The notes under the pieces: model-generated
Databases searched by the model: none
Told to the model about the DNA's origin: nothing
Seen by the model: only the letters and a program-made list of their open reading frames with translations
Origin: Aliishimia ponticola
Lineage (GTDB): Bacteria; Pseudomonadota; Alphaproteobacteria; Rhodobacterales; Rhodobacteraceae
Assembly: GCF_004803475.1 (NCBI RefSeq)
Contig: NZ_SRKY01000004.1
Coordinates: 1-64,000, forward strand
Direction of reading: 5' to 3'
Length of the DNA: 64,000 nt
Made by a program: the position numbers and the translations under genes
Shown here: positions 46,403-55,549 of the stretch, in pieces
Layout of the letters: every line of letters starts with the position of its first letter
Position numbering within the stretch: the stretch's first letter is position 1

Positions 46403-47563
46403 ATGTTCCGCACGCTCGCTTTTCTGCTTTTCCTCGCGCCCTCTGTAGTGGCTGCGCAATGCGGCGGATCGTTTGCCGGCTTCGTCAAATCCCTTGCGGC
46501 GGAATCGCGACAGCGCGGCTATGACGCGAACACGGTTGCGCAGTTCTTCGCCGGGGTCGTGCAGGATTCGAAGGTTCTGCGTGCAGACCGGGCGCAGGGC
46601 GTCTTCCAGAAGCCGTTCATCGAATTTTCGCGCAGGCTGATCTCTAACCAGCGGATACAAAAAGGCCGCAACCTGGCGCGGCAGTATGATTCCACCTTTG
46701 ATCTGATCGAACGCACCTATGGCGTCAGCCGGGGTGTCCTGCTGGCATTCTGGGCCTTTGAAACCGATTACGGCACGTTTCAGGGCGACTTCAACACGCG
46801 CAACGCGTTGGTGACGCTGGCGCATGACTGCCGCCGCCCCGACCTGTTTCGCCCACAGATTTTCGCCGCGCTGGAACTCTACACCCGTGGGCAATTCGAC
46901 CCGGCGCGCACCACCGGCGCCTGGGCAGGTGAGATCGGCATGGTCCAGATGCTGCCCGGCGATATTCTTGAAAACGGGGTCGATGCGGATGGCGATGGGC
47001 GCGTTCGGCTGAAGACATCCGCCCCCGATGCATTGGTTTCGGGCGCCAAGATGCTGAACCACCTTGGCTGGCGCGCGGGGGAGCCTTGGGTACAGGAAGT
47101 CACCGTACCGCAAAACATGGACTGGTCGCTATCGGGGCTGAATACCACGCTGCCTGCCAGCCAATGGGCCAAAATGGGTGTTGCCCCGCGCAGTGGACGG
47201 TTGGCGAACCTGCCCGCCTCTTTGATCCTGCCGCAGGGGCACAAGGGGCCTGCCTTCCTCGCCTACCCGAACTTCCGCGTCTATTTCGAGTGGAACCAAA
47301 GCTTTACCTATGTGATGACCGCCGCCTACTTCGCCACCCGGCTAGAGGGCGCAGCGGTCTACAACGCTGGGAAGCCGGATGCGGGCCTGTCCGCACAGCA
47401 GATGAAGCAGTTGCAGCGCAAGCTCCAGGCGCGTGGATACAATGTCGGCAAGGTTGATGGCATCTTGGGCGCGCGCACCCGTGACGCCGTGCAGGCAGAA
47501 CAGAAACGCCTTGGCCTGCCTGCCGATGCGTGGCCGACAGCGGCGCTTCTGGGTCGGTTGTAA
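46403..47563 (+). CDS. Lytic murein transglycosylase, MltB-type, with peptidoglycan-binding domain
   Basis: 386 residues. The N-terminus (RTLAFLLFLAPSVVAAQ) is a signal peptide, and the Cys after it is not in a lipobox. The catalytic Glu is in LLAFWAFETDYGTFQGD, followed by GEIGMVQMLPGDIL, matching the MltB/SLT_2 domain. The C-terminus (LSAQQMKQLQRKLQARGY... RTRDAVQAEQ) is a PG_binding_1 domain. It acts in the periplasm on peptidoglycan. It converges on smc after 15 bp. Confidence 0.92.
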   Translation: MFRTLAFLLFLAPSVVAAQCGGSFAGFVKSLAAESRQRGYDANTVAQFFAGVVQDSKVLRADRAQGVFQKPFIEFSRRLISNQRIQKGRNLARQYDSTFDLIERTYGVSRGVLLAFWAFETDYGTFQGDFNTRNALVTLAHDCRRPDLFRPQIFAALELYTRGQFDPARTTGAWAGEIGMVQMLPGDILENGVDADGDGRVRLKTSAPDALVSGAKMLNHLGWRAGEPWVQEVTVPQNMDWSLSGLNTTLPASQWAKMGVAPRSGRLANLPASLILPQGHKGPAFLAYPNFRVYFEWNQSFTYVMTAAYFATRLEGAAVYNAGKPDAGLSAQQMKQLQRKLQARGYNVGKVDGILGARTRDAVQAEQKRLGLPADAWPTAALLGRL

Positions 47564-47578
47564 CGGGCAAGCCCCGGA

Positions 47579-50500
47579 TCAGGCGACCATCGCCTCGGCC
47601 TTTTTCAGGTCGACGCTGACAAGCTGGCTCACGCCCTGTTCACCCATGGTCACACCAAAGAGCCGGTCCATCCGCGACATCGTCACAGCGTGGTGCGTGA
47701 TGATCAAAAAGCGTGTGTCGGTCTGGCGGCACATTTCGTCCAGCATATCGCAGAAACGGCCCACATTCGCGTCATCCAGCGGCGCGTCGACCTCGTCGAG
47801 CACGCAGATCGGCGCGGGGTTGGCAAGGAACACGCCGAAAATCAGCGCCAGCGCCGTCAGTGTTTGCTCCCCGCCCGACAGTAGCGACAGGGTCGACAGT
47901 TTCTTGCCCGGCGGCTGGCACATGATCTCAAGCCCGGCTTCCAGCGGATCGTCGCTTTCGACCATCACAAGGTTCGCCTCGCCGCCGCCAAAGAGGTGGC
48001 GGAACAACATGGTGAAGTTGCTGTTCACCTGCTCGAACGCGGTCAAAAGACGCTCGCGCCCTTCCTTGTTCAGGCTGGCAATGCCGCTGCGCAGGGTGCG
48101 GATCGCCTCTTCCAGATCGGCTTTCTCGTTCTGGAGCGTGTCATGCTCTGCCTGTACTTCGCGCGAATCTTCCTCGGCCCGCAGGTTGACCGACCCCAGG
48201 GAATCGCGTTGCCGCTTGAACCGGTTCACATCGGTTTCCAGCGCTTCCGCACTCGGCATCTCGTCGGGGTTCATGTCCAGCTGCGTCAAGAGCTGGTTCG
48301 GCGTCAGTTGTTGATCCTCGGCGATGCGCTCTGCCGCAGCCTGCGTGGTTTCCCGTGCGGCTTCGACACGCGCCTCGGCGCGGGCGCGGGCCTCGCGCGC
48401 TTCGGATGCGGCACGCTCTGCGTCACGCTCTACCTCTTGCGCCTTACGCAGATCCCCTTCGCCGGTGGACAGCGCATCGGCAGCCTTTGCCTTGCGGCTT
48501 TCGGCCTTGGCAAGTTCCTGCATCAGTGTTTCGCGCTGCGCCGCGATCTCCTCCGGCGCGGCCTGCGCCGTGGCCAATTCCGCTTCGGAGCTTTCCTTAC
48601 GCTCCAGCAATTCGCCGCGGCGCTTTTCAGCGGTCTCAAGCCGGTGCTTCCAACCGCTGACTTCGCGCGTGATTTCCTGCGCCCGCTTTGTGCGTGCCTC
48701 GCCCGTGCGGCGCAGTTCGTCTTGTGCGGACCGGCGCGACATCATCGTGATCCGCGACGCTTCAACCGTCATGCGCAGGTCTTCCGTGCCTGCACGAGCG
48801 GTTTCCAGATCGTCCAGCGCCTCCAGCGACGCGGTGGCTTCGGCCACCTGCTTGCGGGCGGACATCGCCTCGTCCTCGTGGCGGCGCACCGCAAGACCAA
48901 GGCTTTCCAGCTTCCCCTGAGCAAGGTTGCGATCGGCCTCTGCGCGGCTTAGCGCACGAGAGGCATCAGCCAGCATCCGGTCCGCCTGCTTCCGGGCTTC
49001 GCGCGCCTCGGAATCGGCACGGGATAGATCATCAAGCCGCTGCTTCAGCGCCTCATGCGCCTGCTCTGCCCCATCGGCGCGCGCCTCGGCACGGGCCAGC
49101 GACTGCTTCAATTCTTCAAGTCGGTTCAACTGTTGCAGCCGCAACGCTGCGGCAGAGGGCGCGTCTTCTGCCCAGGCGCGGAACCCGTCCCAGCGCCACA
49201 AATCTCCTTCGATCGACACCAGCCGCTGACCCGGCTTCAAATCCGCCTGCAACTTCGCCGCATCGTCCGGCTCGACGACACCGATCTGATCGATCCGGCG
49301 GCGCAGCGCGTCGGGCACATCGACGAACAGGCTCAGTGGCTGCACACCGGCAGGCATGGGTTGGATCACACTGTAATCGGGCAATGCGGCCCAGCCAGAG
49401 GGGCCATCCGCCGTCACCTGCGGGGCGCGCAGATCATCGGCCAGCGCCGCACCCAGCGCTTTTTCATAGCCGGGCTTCACGGTCAGCGCGTCCATGATCT
49501 GGCCGCCTTCGGCCGTGTCACGCGCCACCAGCTTGGCCAGCGCCCCGGCCTCTGCGCGAAGTGCATTGCGTTCGCCCACCGCTTCCGAGCGTTCCGCCCG
49601 CGCATCGGCTTCGCGCGACTGCGCCTCTGCCCGCGCTTCTTCTGCCGCGCGCAACGCTTCCTCGGACCGGGTGCTCATCGCGATCGCTTCGGCCTCGGCG
49701 GTCTTGGCCGCTTCGAAATCCTGTGCCGATTTCTCCAAAGCGGCCTTCGCGCCCGCCATCGCATCGCGCGCCTTGGTGGCTTCGGCCTCTGCCTTGTTCT
49801 GGGTCGTGCGGCTGTCCTCGACCAGCCGTTGCGCCGATTGGTGCCGCGCGGCAAGCCGGGCCACATCCTCGGTCTGCTGGGCAAGGTCCGACTCGCGCGC
49901 CTGCAAGACCTGCGCGGCTTCCTTGGCAGCCTGGGTTGCCAGCGTCAGTTCATCTTCGAACCCTTCGGAGGCTTTGGCGATCTCCGTCGCTTCCCATTCC
50001 AACCGCTCGATCGTTTCGCCCGCGTCGCGGTTCAACCCGGCTTCCCGTTCGATATCATGAGCCAACTGCGCGATACGCTTTTCCAGCGTTTCGATGGTTT
50101 CAGCCGCCCGCGCTTCGCGTTCTGTCAGCGTATCACGCTCCACCGACAAGCGCTGTACCAGTGCCGCAGCAATCGCCTGCTCGTCCCGCAGAGGGGGCAG
50201 CGCCTGTTCCGCCGCTTCGCGTGCCTTGACCGACTGCCGCACCTGCGTCTCGGCCTGCGCCGCTTCTGTCACACGGTGGCGGAGCTCTTCTTCGGCCTTG
50301 CTGCGGGCATCATCAGCCTCGCGCCAGCGACGATAGAGCAACATGCCTTCGAACTTGCGCAATTCGGCGCCGATCTCGCGATACCGCGCCGCTTGCCGCG
50401 CTTGCCGGGCGAGTTGCTGCAATTGCGAGGCGAGTTGTTCCAGCACGTCGTCGACCCGCGCCAGGTTCGTCTCGGTCCCGTTCAGCTTCAATTCCGCCTC

Positions 50501-51034
50501 GTGGCGGCGTTGATACAGGCCGCCAATCCCGGCCGCATCTTCCAGAACACGGCGGCGGGCCTTGGGTTTGGCGTTGATCAGCTCTGAAATCTGGCCCTGC
50601 CGCACCAGCGCGGGCGAATGCGCGCCAGTCGAGGCGTCCGCAAACAACATCTGCACATCCCGCGCACGGACATCCTTGCCGTTCGTCTTGTAAGCCGATC
50701 CGACGTCGCGCGTGATCCGCCGCACGATTTCGATCTGGTCGTTATCGTTGAACCCTGCAGGGGCCAGACGGTCGGTATTGTCGATATGCAGGCAAACTTC
50801 GGCGAAGTTGCGCGCCGGGCGCGAGGACGCACCGGCAAAGATCACGTCCTCCATCCCGCCGCCACGCATGGCCTTTGGGCGGTTCTCACCCATGACCCAG
50901 CGCAGCGCTTCAAGCAGGTTGGATTTACCGCACCCGTTTGGTCCCACCACGCCCGTCAGACCATCATGGATGATCAGGTCCGTCGGATCGACGAAGCTTT
51001 TGAAACCGGTCAGACGTAACTTGGTAAAGCGCAA
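47579..51034 (-). CDS. smc: Chromosome segregation protein SMC
   Basis: 1151 residues, the normal length. The N-terminal Walker A is GPNGCGKSNLLEAL. Long coiled coils rich in Ala, Glu and Arg run between it and a hinge in the middle (around the VEPDDAAKLQADL region). The ABC signature is LLSGGEQTLTALALI and Walker B is ICVLDEVDAPLDDAN. It forms the condensin-like ring with ScpAB, whose genes are not in the window. It is separated from the FadR-type gene by a divergent region of 227 bp. Confidence 0.97.
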   Translation of the reverse strand: MRFTKLRLTGFKSFVDPTDLIIHDGLTGVVGPNGCGKSNLLEALRWVMGENRPKAMRGGGMEDVIFAGASSRPARNFAEVCLHIDNTDRLAPAGFNDNDQIEIVRRITRDVGSAYKTNGKDVRARDVQMLFADASTGAHSPALVRQGQISELINAKPKARRRVLEDAAGIGGLYQRRHEAELKLNGTETNLARVDDVLEQLASQLQQLARQARQAARYREIGAELRKFEGMLLYRRWREADDARSKAEEELRHRVTEAAQAETQVRQSVKAREAAEQALPPLRDEQAIAAALVQRLSVERDTLTEREARAAETIETLEKRIAQLAHDIEREAGLNRDAGETIERLEWEATEIAKASEGFEDELTLATQAAKEAAQVLQARESDLAQQTEDVARLAARHQSAQRLVEDSRTTQNKAEAEATKARDAMAGAKAALEKSAQDFEAAKTAEAEAIAMSTRSEEALRAAEEARAEAQSREADARAERSEAVGERNALRAEAGALAKLVARDTAEGGQIMDALTVKPGYEKALGAALADDLRAPQVTADGPSGWAALPDYSVIQPMPAGVQPLSLFVDVPDALRRRIDQIGVVEPDDAAKLQADLKPGQRLVSIEGDLWRWDGFRAWAEDAPSAAALRLQQLNRLEELKQSLARAEARADGAEQAHEALKQRLDDLSRADSEAREARKQADRMLADASRALSRAEADRNLAQGKLESLGLAVRRHEDEAMSARKQVAEATASLEALDDLETARAGTEDLRMTVEASRITMMSRRSAQDELRRTGEARTKRAQEITREVSGWKHRLETAEKRRGELLERKESSEAELATAQAAPEEIAAQRETLMQELAKAESRKAKAADALSTGEGDLRKAQEVERDAERAASEAREARARAEARVEAARETTQAAAERIAEDQQLTPNQLLTQLDMNPDEMPSAEALETDVNRFKRQRDSLGSVNLRAEEDSREVQAEHDTLQNEKADLEEAIRTLRSGIASLNKEGRERLLTAFEQVNSNFTMLFRHLFGGGEANLVMVESDDPLEAGLEIMCQPPGKKLSTLSLLSGGEQTLTALALIFGVFLANPAPICVLDEVDAPLDDANVGRFCDMLDEMCRQTDTRFLIITHHAVTMSRMDRLFGVTMGEQGVSQLVSVDLKKAEAMVA

Positions 51035-51261
51035 GGGTACGATTCCTTTCCTATCCGGTCATGGTGGCAATCGCAGGGCGCTTTCGTCAAGCCGATACCC
51101 CCACAAACTGCGGCTCAGCTCCGCTTATCCACAAGATATTGCGGTTTCCTGCGGAAAATCGCCTGTAACGCTTCTGGGAAAACCTATGGCCTTATGCGCA
51201 GTCCATTGCGTGCCGTCGCCGCTGGTCATATGATTTTACCAATTCCGCCCCGGAGAGGACC

Positions 51262-52023
51262 ATGCCGTTCAAACCCGTTCAATCCGAAAAGCTATCCACC
51301 GCCGTCGTGCGCCAGATCGAAGAGTTGATTCTGCGTGGAATCCTCCGCCCAGGAGAGCGTTTGCCAGCCGAGCGTGAGTTGGCGGACCGCCTTGGCGTCT
51401 CGCGCCCGTCCTTGCGCGACGCCATCGCAGAGTTGCAGACCGCCGGCCTGCTATCGGCGCGGCCCGGTGCGGGGGTCTATGTCGCGGATGTTCTGGGATC
51501 GGCCTTTTCGCCTGCTTTGCGCGATCTGATGTCCCGGCATGATGCGGCGGTCTTCGACTACCTCGCTTTTCGCCGCGATATGGAGGGGCTGGCGGCGGAA
51601 CGAGCGGCGCGGCTTGCGTCGGATACCGATCTGGCCGTGGTGCAGCGGATACTCGACAAGATGGAAGACAAGCAGGGCCAAGCCGATGCGGCGGACGATG
51701 CCCGGCTGGACGCGCATTTCCACATGGCCATCATCGAAGCCAGCCATAACGTCGTCATGCTTCACATGATGCGGTCCATGTATGAATTGCTGCGCGAGGG
51801 CGTATTCTACAACCGTCAGGCGATGTTTGATCGCGCGGTCACGCGGGATGAATTGTTCGCGCAGCACAAAGCCATCAACGCGGCGCTGCAAGCCCGTGAC
51901 CCCGCGGCGGCGCGGGCGGCGGTCGAAGCGCATCTGGACTACGTTCGGCAATGTCTTGAGGATCAGCGCCGCGCCGCCCGGAACGAAGACATCGCGCGGC
52001 TGAGGCTGGATCACGAACGCTGA
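51262..52023 (+). CDS. FadR-subfamily GntR transcriptional regulator
   Basis: 253 residues. The winged HTH is at the N-terminus (AVVRQIEELILRGILRPGERLPAERELADRLGVSRPSLRDAI). The C-terminal FCD ligand domain has FRRDMEGLAAERAA, DAHFHMAIIEASHN and HKAINAALQARD, with the metal-binding Asp/His pattern. It resembles PdhR/LldR-type regulators of carboxylate metabolism. The site TGGT-N11-ACCA at 51223-51241 just upstream is a weak candidate operator. Target unknown. Confidence 0.9.
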   Translation: MPFKPVQSEKLSTAVVRQIEELILRGILRPGERLPAERELADRLGVSRPSLRDAIAELQTAGLLSARPGAGVYVADVLGSAFSPALRDLMSRHDAAVFDYLAFRRDMEGLAAERAARLASDTDLAVVQRILDKMEDKQGQADAADDARLDAHFHMAIIEASHNVVMLHMMRSMYELLREGVFYNRQAMFDRAVTRDELFAQHKAINAALQARDPAAARAAVEAHLDYVRQCLEDQRRAARNEDIARLRLDHER

Positions 52024-52166
52024 ACCAGGCTTTGCTTGCTTTCGGGCGCGAACGCCACCGGTGCCGATCACGACAGACGCGATGTCCATGCGCTGCGTCG
52101 GCTGGGGTTGGGCAGTCTTACTTGATCACCCGCCATCTGCCCCGCTGCGTTCTGCGCTTGCCCAAC

Positions 52167-52201
52167 AAAAAGAAAAACCCCGACCTTGGGAAAGGCCGGG
52201 G
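52167..52201 (-). terminator. Rho-independent terminator after the F0 ATP synthase operon
   Basis: On the minus strand, CCCCGGCC pairs with GGTCGGGG (stem 52178-52201, one G-U pair) around an 8-base loop, followed by TTTTTCTTTTTG. It lies 27 bp beyond the atpF stop. Confidence 0.92.
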
Positions 52202-52228
52202 CTCATGACGTCCAAATTGGACGAACCG

Positions 52229-52801
52229 TTAGTGCAGCTTGGTGTCGACTTCTGCAATAGCCGCATCGATCAGCTTGTTGCCATCGGTGGCGGTCATTTG
52301 CTTGGCGATCACGTCGCGCGCGGCAGCAATCGCAACAGAAATCGCTTGGTCGCGCACTTCCTTGACGGCAGAAGCCTCAGCTGACGCGATCTGGTCTTCC
52401 GCAGCGGCCAGACGGCGCGCGATGGATTTCTCAAGATCGGCTTTCGCCTGATCGGCGGCCAGTTGCGCTTCTTCCTTGGCGTGGGCGACGATGCGCTCCG
52501 CCTGCACTTTGACGTCTTGTTGCTTGCGCTCATACTCGGCCAGCAGCGTCTTGGCTTCTTCCTGAAGGGCTTTCGCCTCTTCGATCTCTGCCGAGATACC
52601 TTCCGCCCGCTTGTCCAGCATACCGCCGATCATTTTCGGCACGCCGAAATAGAACAGAACAGCCAGGAACAGGATGAACGAGATCAGGACGATGAAGTCC
52701 GTGTTCGCCAGCGAAAAGAACGGGCCGGATGCCGCAGCGGCGGGTTGCGCCATCAGGGCTGCGAGCAGGGCGAATGTCATGCGTTGCATCATCTGAATCA
52801 C
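52229..52801 (-). CDS. atpF: F0 ATP synthase subunit b
   Basis: 190 residues. An N-terminal signal-like stretch precedes the membrane helix ([17 protein letters not shown]). The rest is a long amphipathic coiled coil rich in Ala, Glu and Lys. It forms the peripheral stalk with b'. Its start overlaps the stop of the b' gene by 4 bases. Order on the minus strand is atpI-atpB-atpE-b'-b, with no F1 genes, as in Rhodobacterales where F1 genes are elsewhere. Confidence 0.92.
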   Translation of the reverse strand: MIQMMQRMTFALLAALMAQPAAAASGPFFSLANTDFIVLISFILFLAVLFYFGVPKMIGGMLDKRAEGISAEIEEAKALQEEAKTLLAEYERKQQDVKVQAERIVAHAKEEAQLAADQAKADLEKSIARRLAAAEDQIASAEASAVKEVRDQAISVAIAAARDVIAKQMTATDGNKLIDAAIAEVDTKLH

Positions 52802-53322
52802 CCTTTCATCCGGTCGGCGACTGCACTGGCAATCGCTTTCGCGTCGGTTTTGCCACCGAACGCGCCGACGATATCCTGCGCGGTTTCCACCGACACTTCG
52901 CGGACGCTTTCAACGGCGCTGGCGCGGATCGCCGAAATCGCTTTTTCGGATTCCGCTGATTTGGCTGCGATCTCTGCATCCGCTTTCGCGATTGCAACGT
53001 CGAGATCGGCCTGGATCTGGGCGCGTGCTTCCGCCGCGATGGCCTGAGCCTCCGCACGGGCATCGGCCAGAGCCTTGTTATATGATTCCTCGGCCTCGGC
53101 TGCCTTGGCCTTCAGGTCTTCGGCATTCGCGATGGCGTTGGTGATCGTTCCCTGACGCTCCGCCAAAATGGCCGCAATGCGCGGCAGGGCGATGCGCGAC
53201 AGGATGAAGTAAATCGCGATCAGTGCGAGAACCAGCCAGAAGATCTGGTTCGGGAAGGTACCGAATTCGAGCTGCGGCATGCCCGCTGCGCTCTCTGCGG
53301 CCCCATGGGTATCTGTTGCCAT
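52798..53322 (-). CDS. F0 ATP synthase subunit b'
   Basis: 174 residues from the ATG at 53322. The open frame reaches 53370, but the added piece is not conserved and the ribosome-binding site fits this ATG. A Gly/Ala N-terminal tail is followed by the membrane helix ([15 protein letters not shown]) and a long coiled coil with [16 protein letters not shown] at its start. It pairs with b to form the stator stalk. Downstream of atpE after 109 bp. Confidence 0.9.
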   Translation of the reverse strand: MATDTHGAAESAAGMPQLEFGTFPNQIFWLVLALIAIYFILSRIALPRIAAILAERQGTITNAIANAEDLKAKAAEAEESYNKALADARAEAQAIAAEARAQIQADLDVAIAKADAEIAAKSAESEKAISAIRASAVESVREVSVETAQDIVGAFGGKTDAKAIASAVADRMKG

Positions 53323-53430
53323 GTCGGAACCTCTTTCTCGGATCAGGTCCGTTAACGTGATCGAGGCCACCTAGGCCCCGACGCCGGGCAGCGCAATGCC
53401 GCCCGGCCGTAAGGAAAGTCCGCTAGGGTC

Positions 53431-53667
53431 TTAGACCGCGAACATCAGCAGAAGCGCAACCAGGAATGCGAAGATGCCCAGAGCTTCTGCGAACGCGATG
53501 CCGATGAACAGCGTCGCGGTTTGGCCAGCGGCCGCCGACGGGTTGCGCAGAGCGCCCGCCAGGAAGTTACCTGCAACGTGGCCCACACCGATTGCGGCTG
53601 CGCCGGAACCGATTGCTGCCAGGCCTGCGCCAACGAATTGGCCGAGTTGTGCGATATCACCTTCCAT
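53431..53667 (-). CDS. atpE: F0 ATP synthase subunit c
   Basis: 78 residues, two helices with the loop RNP at 41-43 and the essential proton-binding Glu61 in the second helix ([10 protein letters not shown]). The glycine-rich first helix ([17 protein letters not shown]) is typical. Multiple copies form the rotor ring. A small hairpin repeat lies upstream, between atpB and atpE, at 53706-53724. Confidence 0.96.
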   Translation of the reverse strand: MEGDIAQLGQFVGAGLAAIGSGAAAIGVGHVAGNFLAGALRNPSAAAGQTATLFIGIAFAEALGIFAFLVALLLMFAV

Positions 53668-53705
53668 GTCTTTTCTCCTTACGATGGAATTGGGTTGATG
53701 TCGTA

Positions 53706-53724
53706 GGGTGCGCTTCAGCGCACC
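53706..53724. repeat. Short palindromic repeat between atpB and atpE
   Basis: GGTGCGC-TTCA-GCGCACC (53707-53724) is a perfect 7-bp stem with a TTCA loop, preceded by GTAG. A near-identical copy occurs at 61685-61707 before rpsP. The stem sits in the intergenic part of the F0 transcript, 39 bp ahead of atpE. Confidence 0.65.
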
Positions 53725-53728
53725 TTCG

Positions 53729-54499
53729 TCAGTGATGCGGGTGCAATGCGTCCTTGAGATAGACGCAGGTCAGGATCGTGAACACGTAGGCCTGAATGAA
53801 GGCCACCAGCAGTTCCAGACCATAGATCGCCACAACCCCAAGGATTGCGATCGGTGCGATTGCGGCAACTTGTGCGAAGCCCGCGAAAACTTTCAGAACC
53901 GCGTGACCGGCCATCATGTTGCCAGCAAGACGGATGGAGTGGCTGACCGGACGCACGAAATAGGAAATCAGTTCGATCAGCGCCAGGATCGGGCGCAGCG
54001 GCAGCGGCGCGGCTTCGACCCAGAAAAGGCTCAGGAACGAGGCGCCGTTCTTGACGAAGCCAAGGATCGTGACCGCGAAGAACACGCCAAAGCCCATAAC
54101 TGCCGTCACAGCGATATGCGACGTCGTGGTGAAGGCCATTGGCAGCAGGCCAAGGAAGTTGGCGGCCAGAATGAACATGAACAGCGTCATGATGTACGGG
54201 AAGTAAACGATACCGTCTTTGCCGGTCACGTCTTCGACCATCTTGTAGACAAAGCCATAGGCCATTTCGGCAATCGACTGGCCACGGCCCGGAACAACGG
54301 CGCGTTTGGAGGTCGCCAGCACCATCAGCGCCGTCACGGCGAGGATCGCCACAAAGAGCCACAAGGTCACGTTGGTCGGCGTGTACCAATGGATCGCGTC
54401 ACCACCAAACAGCGGCTTGACGATGAATTGGTCCATCGGGTGGAATTCCAGCCCGCCACCTTCTGCGCCGTGCGCACCCTCGTATCCGTTATCCGCCAT
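53729..54499 (-). CDS. atpB: F0 ATP synthase subunit a
   Basis: 256 residues with five or six hydrophobic helices. The essential Arg is in the segment [14 protein letters not shown], which matches the family. [13 protein letters not shown] and [14 protein letters not shown] are further conserved parts. It forms the proton half-channels with the c ring. Its start overlaps atpI by 11 bases. Confidence 0.95.
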   Translation of the reverse strand: MADNGYEGAHGAEGGGLEFHPMDQFIVKPLFGGDAIHWYTPTNVTLWLFVAILAVTALMVLATSKRAVVPGRGQSIAEMAYGFVYKMVEDVTGKDGIVYFPYIMTLFMFILAANFLGLLPMAFTTTSHIAVTAVMGFGVFFAVTILGFVKNGASFLSLFWVEAAPLPLRPILALIELISYFVRPVSHSIRLAGNMMAGHAVLKVFAGFAQVAAIAPIAILGVVAIYGLELLVAFIQAYVFTILTCVYLKDALHPHH

Positions 54500-54827
54500 T
54501 CTCCGGCCCCTCTGCCTTGCCGGGGTCTCCCCCGCCTACGTTCGTCTTCTGGAATTCCTGCGCGGTGGACAGCATGACTTTCACCCCCGCCGCAAGACCC
54601 AGCAATGTAAAGAGCACGAGGAAAATCGGAAGCGTTCCGAACAGGCGATCCAGCCCGTACCCCATGCCGAAACCGATCCCAAGACCGGCCACCATCTCTG
54701 TCACCATGCGCCAGCCCAATTGCGCCGACGAATAGTGCTCTTCCACATGCGGTTTCTCATCGGATGTTGCGGCTTTGAGTGCCTCAATCCGAGAGTGAAG
54801 TTCAGCCATCCGGTCTTTGTCGGACAC
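54489..54827 (-). CDS. atpI: ATP synthase assembly protein AtpI
   Basis: 112 residues. Two hydrophobic helices ([17 protein letters not shown] and [18 protein letters not shown]) with a Gly-rich pattern fit AtpI/AtpZ. N- and C-terminal tails are hydrophilic. It is the first gene of the F0 operon; the promoter should lie in 54828-55059. It is thought to help c-ring assembly or Mg2+ handling; the family role is not fully settled. Confidence 0.88.
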   Translation of the reverse strand: MSDKDRMAELHSRIEALKAATSDEKPHVEEHYSSAQLGWRMVTEMVAGLGIGFGMGYGLDRLFGTLPIFLVLFTLLGLAAGVKVMLSTAQEFQKTNVGGGDPGKAEGPENGG

Positions 54828-55010
54828 AGAATTTCCCCACGCGTGAAGTTAGCCGTGTGCTAAGGCGCGCGGGCATCGGAGTCAATGCGTTGAGATGTCG
54901 ACGCGAAAACCGTTCAAGTATTTGCAATTTATGTGGAAAATATTCACGCTCGCCTTGCGCGAAACGGCGTGCGGCGCAGGAATGGGACCGAAACCGTGCA
55001 TTTCGCATAT

Positions 55011-55026
55011 TCAACCGATTGGTTGA
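55011..55026. promoter_or_regulatory. Perfect palindrome ahead of the ArsR gene
   Basis: TCAACC-GATT-GGTTGA is a perfect 16-bp palindrome centred about 41 bp before the ArsR start at 55060. TTGACG (55023-55028) overlaps its right arm and could be a -35 element, so binding would block the promoter. ArsR/SmtB proteins usually bind such sites and autoregulate. Confidence 0.5.
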
Positions 55027-55059
55027 CGATTGCTGCACCGTTGCGGCACACAGATAGTC

Positions 55060-55401
55060 ATGGATGCCGATCTTGATACAGTTTTCGCCGCGCTGGCCGA
55101 TCCCACACGCCGGACGATCCTGACCATGTTGTTGGAAGACGACATGGCGGTCACCGACGTGGCGGAGCCGTTCGAGATGTCCCTCGCCGCGATTTCCAAG
55201 CATTTGACGGTACTGACACGCGCGGGCCTGATCAGCCAGGAACGGCGCGGGCGCGTGAAGTGGTGCAAGCTGCAACCGGACGCTTTGAAGAACGCATCGG
55301 TCTGGATGCAGGGGTTCGGCCAATTCGAGCCGGTAAACCTCGACGCATTCGAACGATTCCTTCAGCAGGAATTGTCCGAAGCGCCGTACTCAGAAACGTA
55401 A
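55060..55401 (+). CDS. ArsR-family HTH regulator
   Basis: 113 residues from the ATG at 55060. The winged HTH reads FAALADPTRRTILTMLL, AVTDVAEPFEMSLAAISKHLTVLTRAGLIS and RRGRVKWCKLQPDAL. It is of the type often paired with an SRPBCC (AHSA1-like) gene that follows, but none is present here. No cluster of metal-binding Cys is seen apart from Cys in VKWCKL. It stands alone between the divergent F0 operon and a convergent EamA gene. Confidence 0.88.
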   Translation: MDADLDTVFAALADPTRRTILTMLLEDDMAVTDVAEPFEMSLAAISKHLTVLTRAGLISQERRGRVKWCKLQPDALKNASVWMQGFGQFEPVNLDAFERFLQQELSEAPYSET

Positions 55402-55549
55402 CCACCTTCCAAAGGCGGACATGGGAACCCATCAACTCGTAACTTACTACCTGACCCACGTCCTGTTGCTGTTATGACATCAAATGATGAACAAAACTCT
55501 GGGAAAGCCGGGTGAATTTTCCCCCGCATTCTAACTAAATCAGAGGTTG

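Noticed and set aside
49055-50587. 510-codon open frame on the + strand
   Set aside because: Antisense to the coiled-coil part of smc. Arg/Leu/Gln-rich low-complexity product without any motif.
51125-51133. Perfect DnaA box TTATCCACA between smc and the FadR-type gene
   Set aside because: A single box without AT-rich unwinding region or neighbouring dnaA, parAB or hemE genes. Not enough for a replication origin.
51223-51241. TGGT-N11-ACCA ahead of the FadR-type gene as an operator
   Set aside because: The spacing does not match the TGGTNxACCA pattern known for the family (x of 2-5), and the arms are only 4 bases. Kept as a weak possibility in the gene note only.
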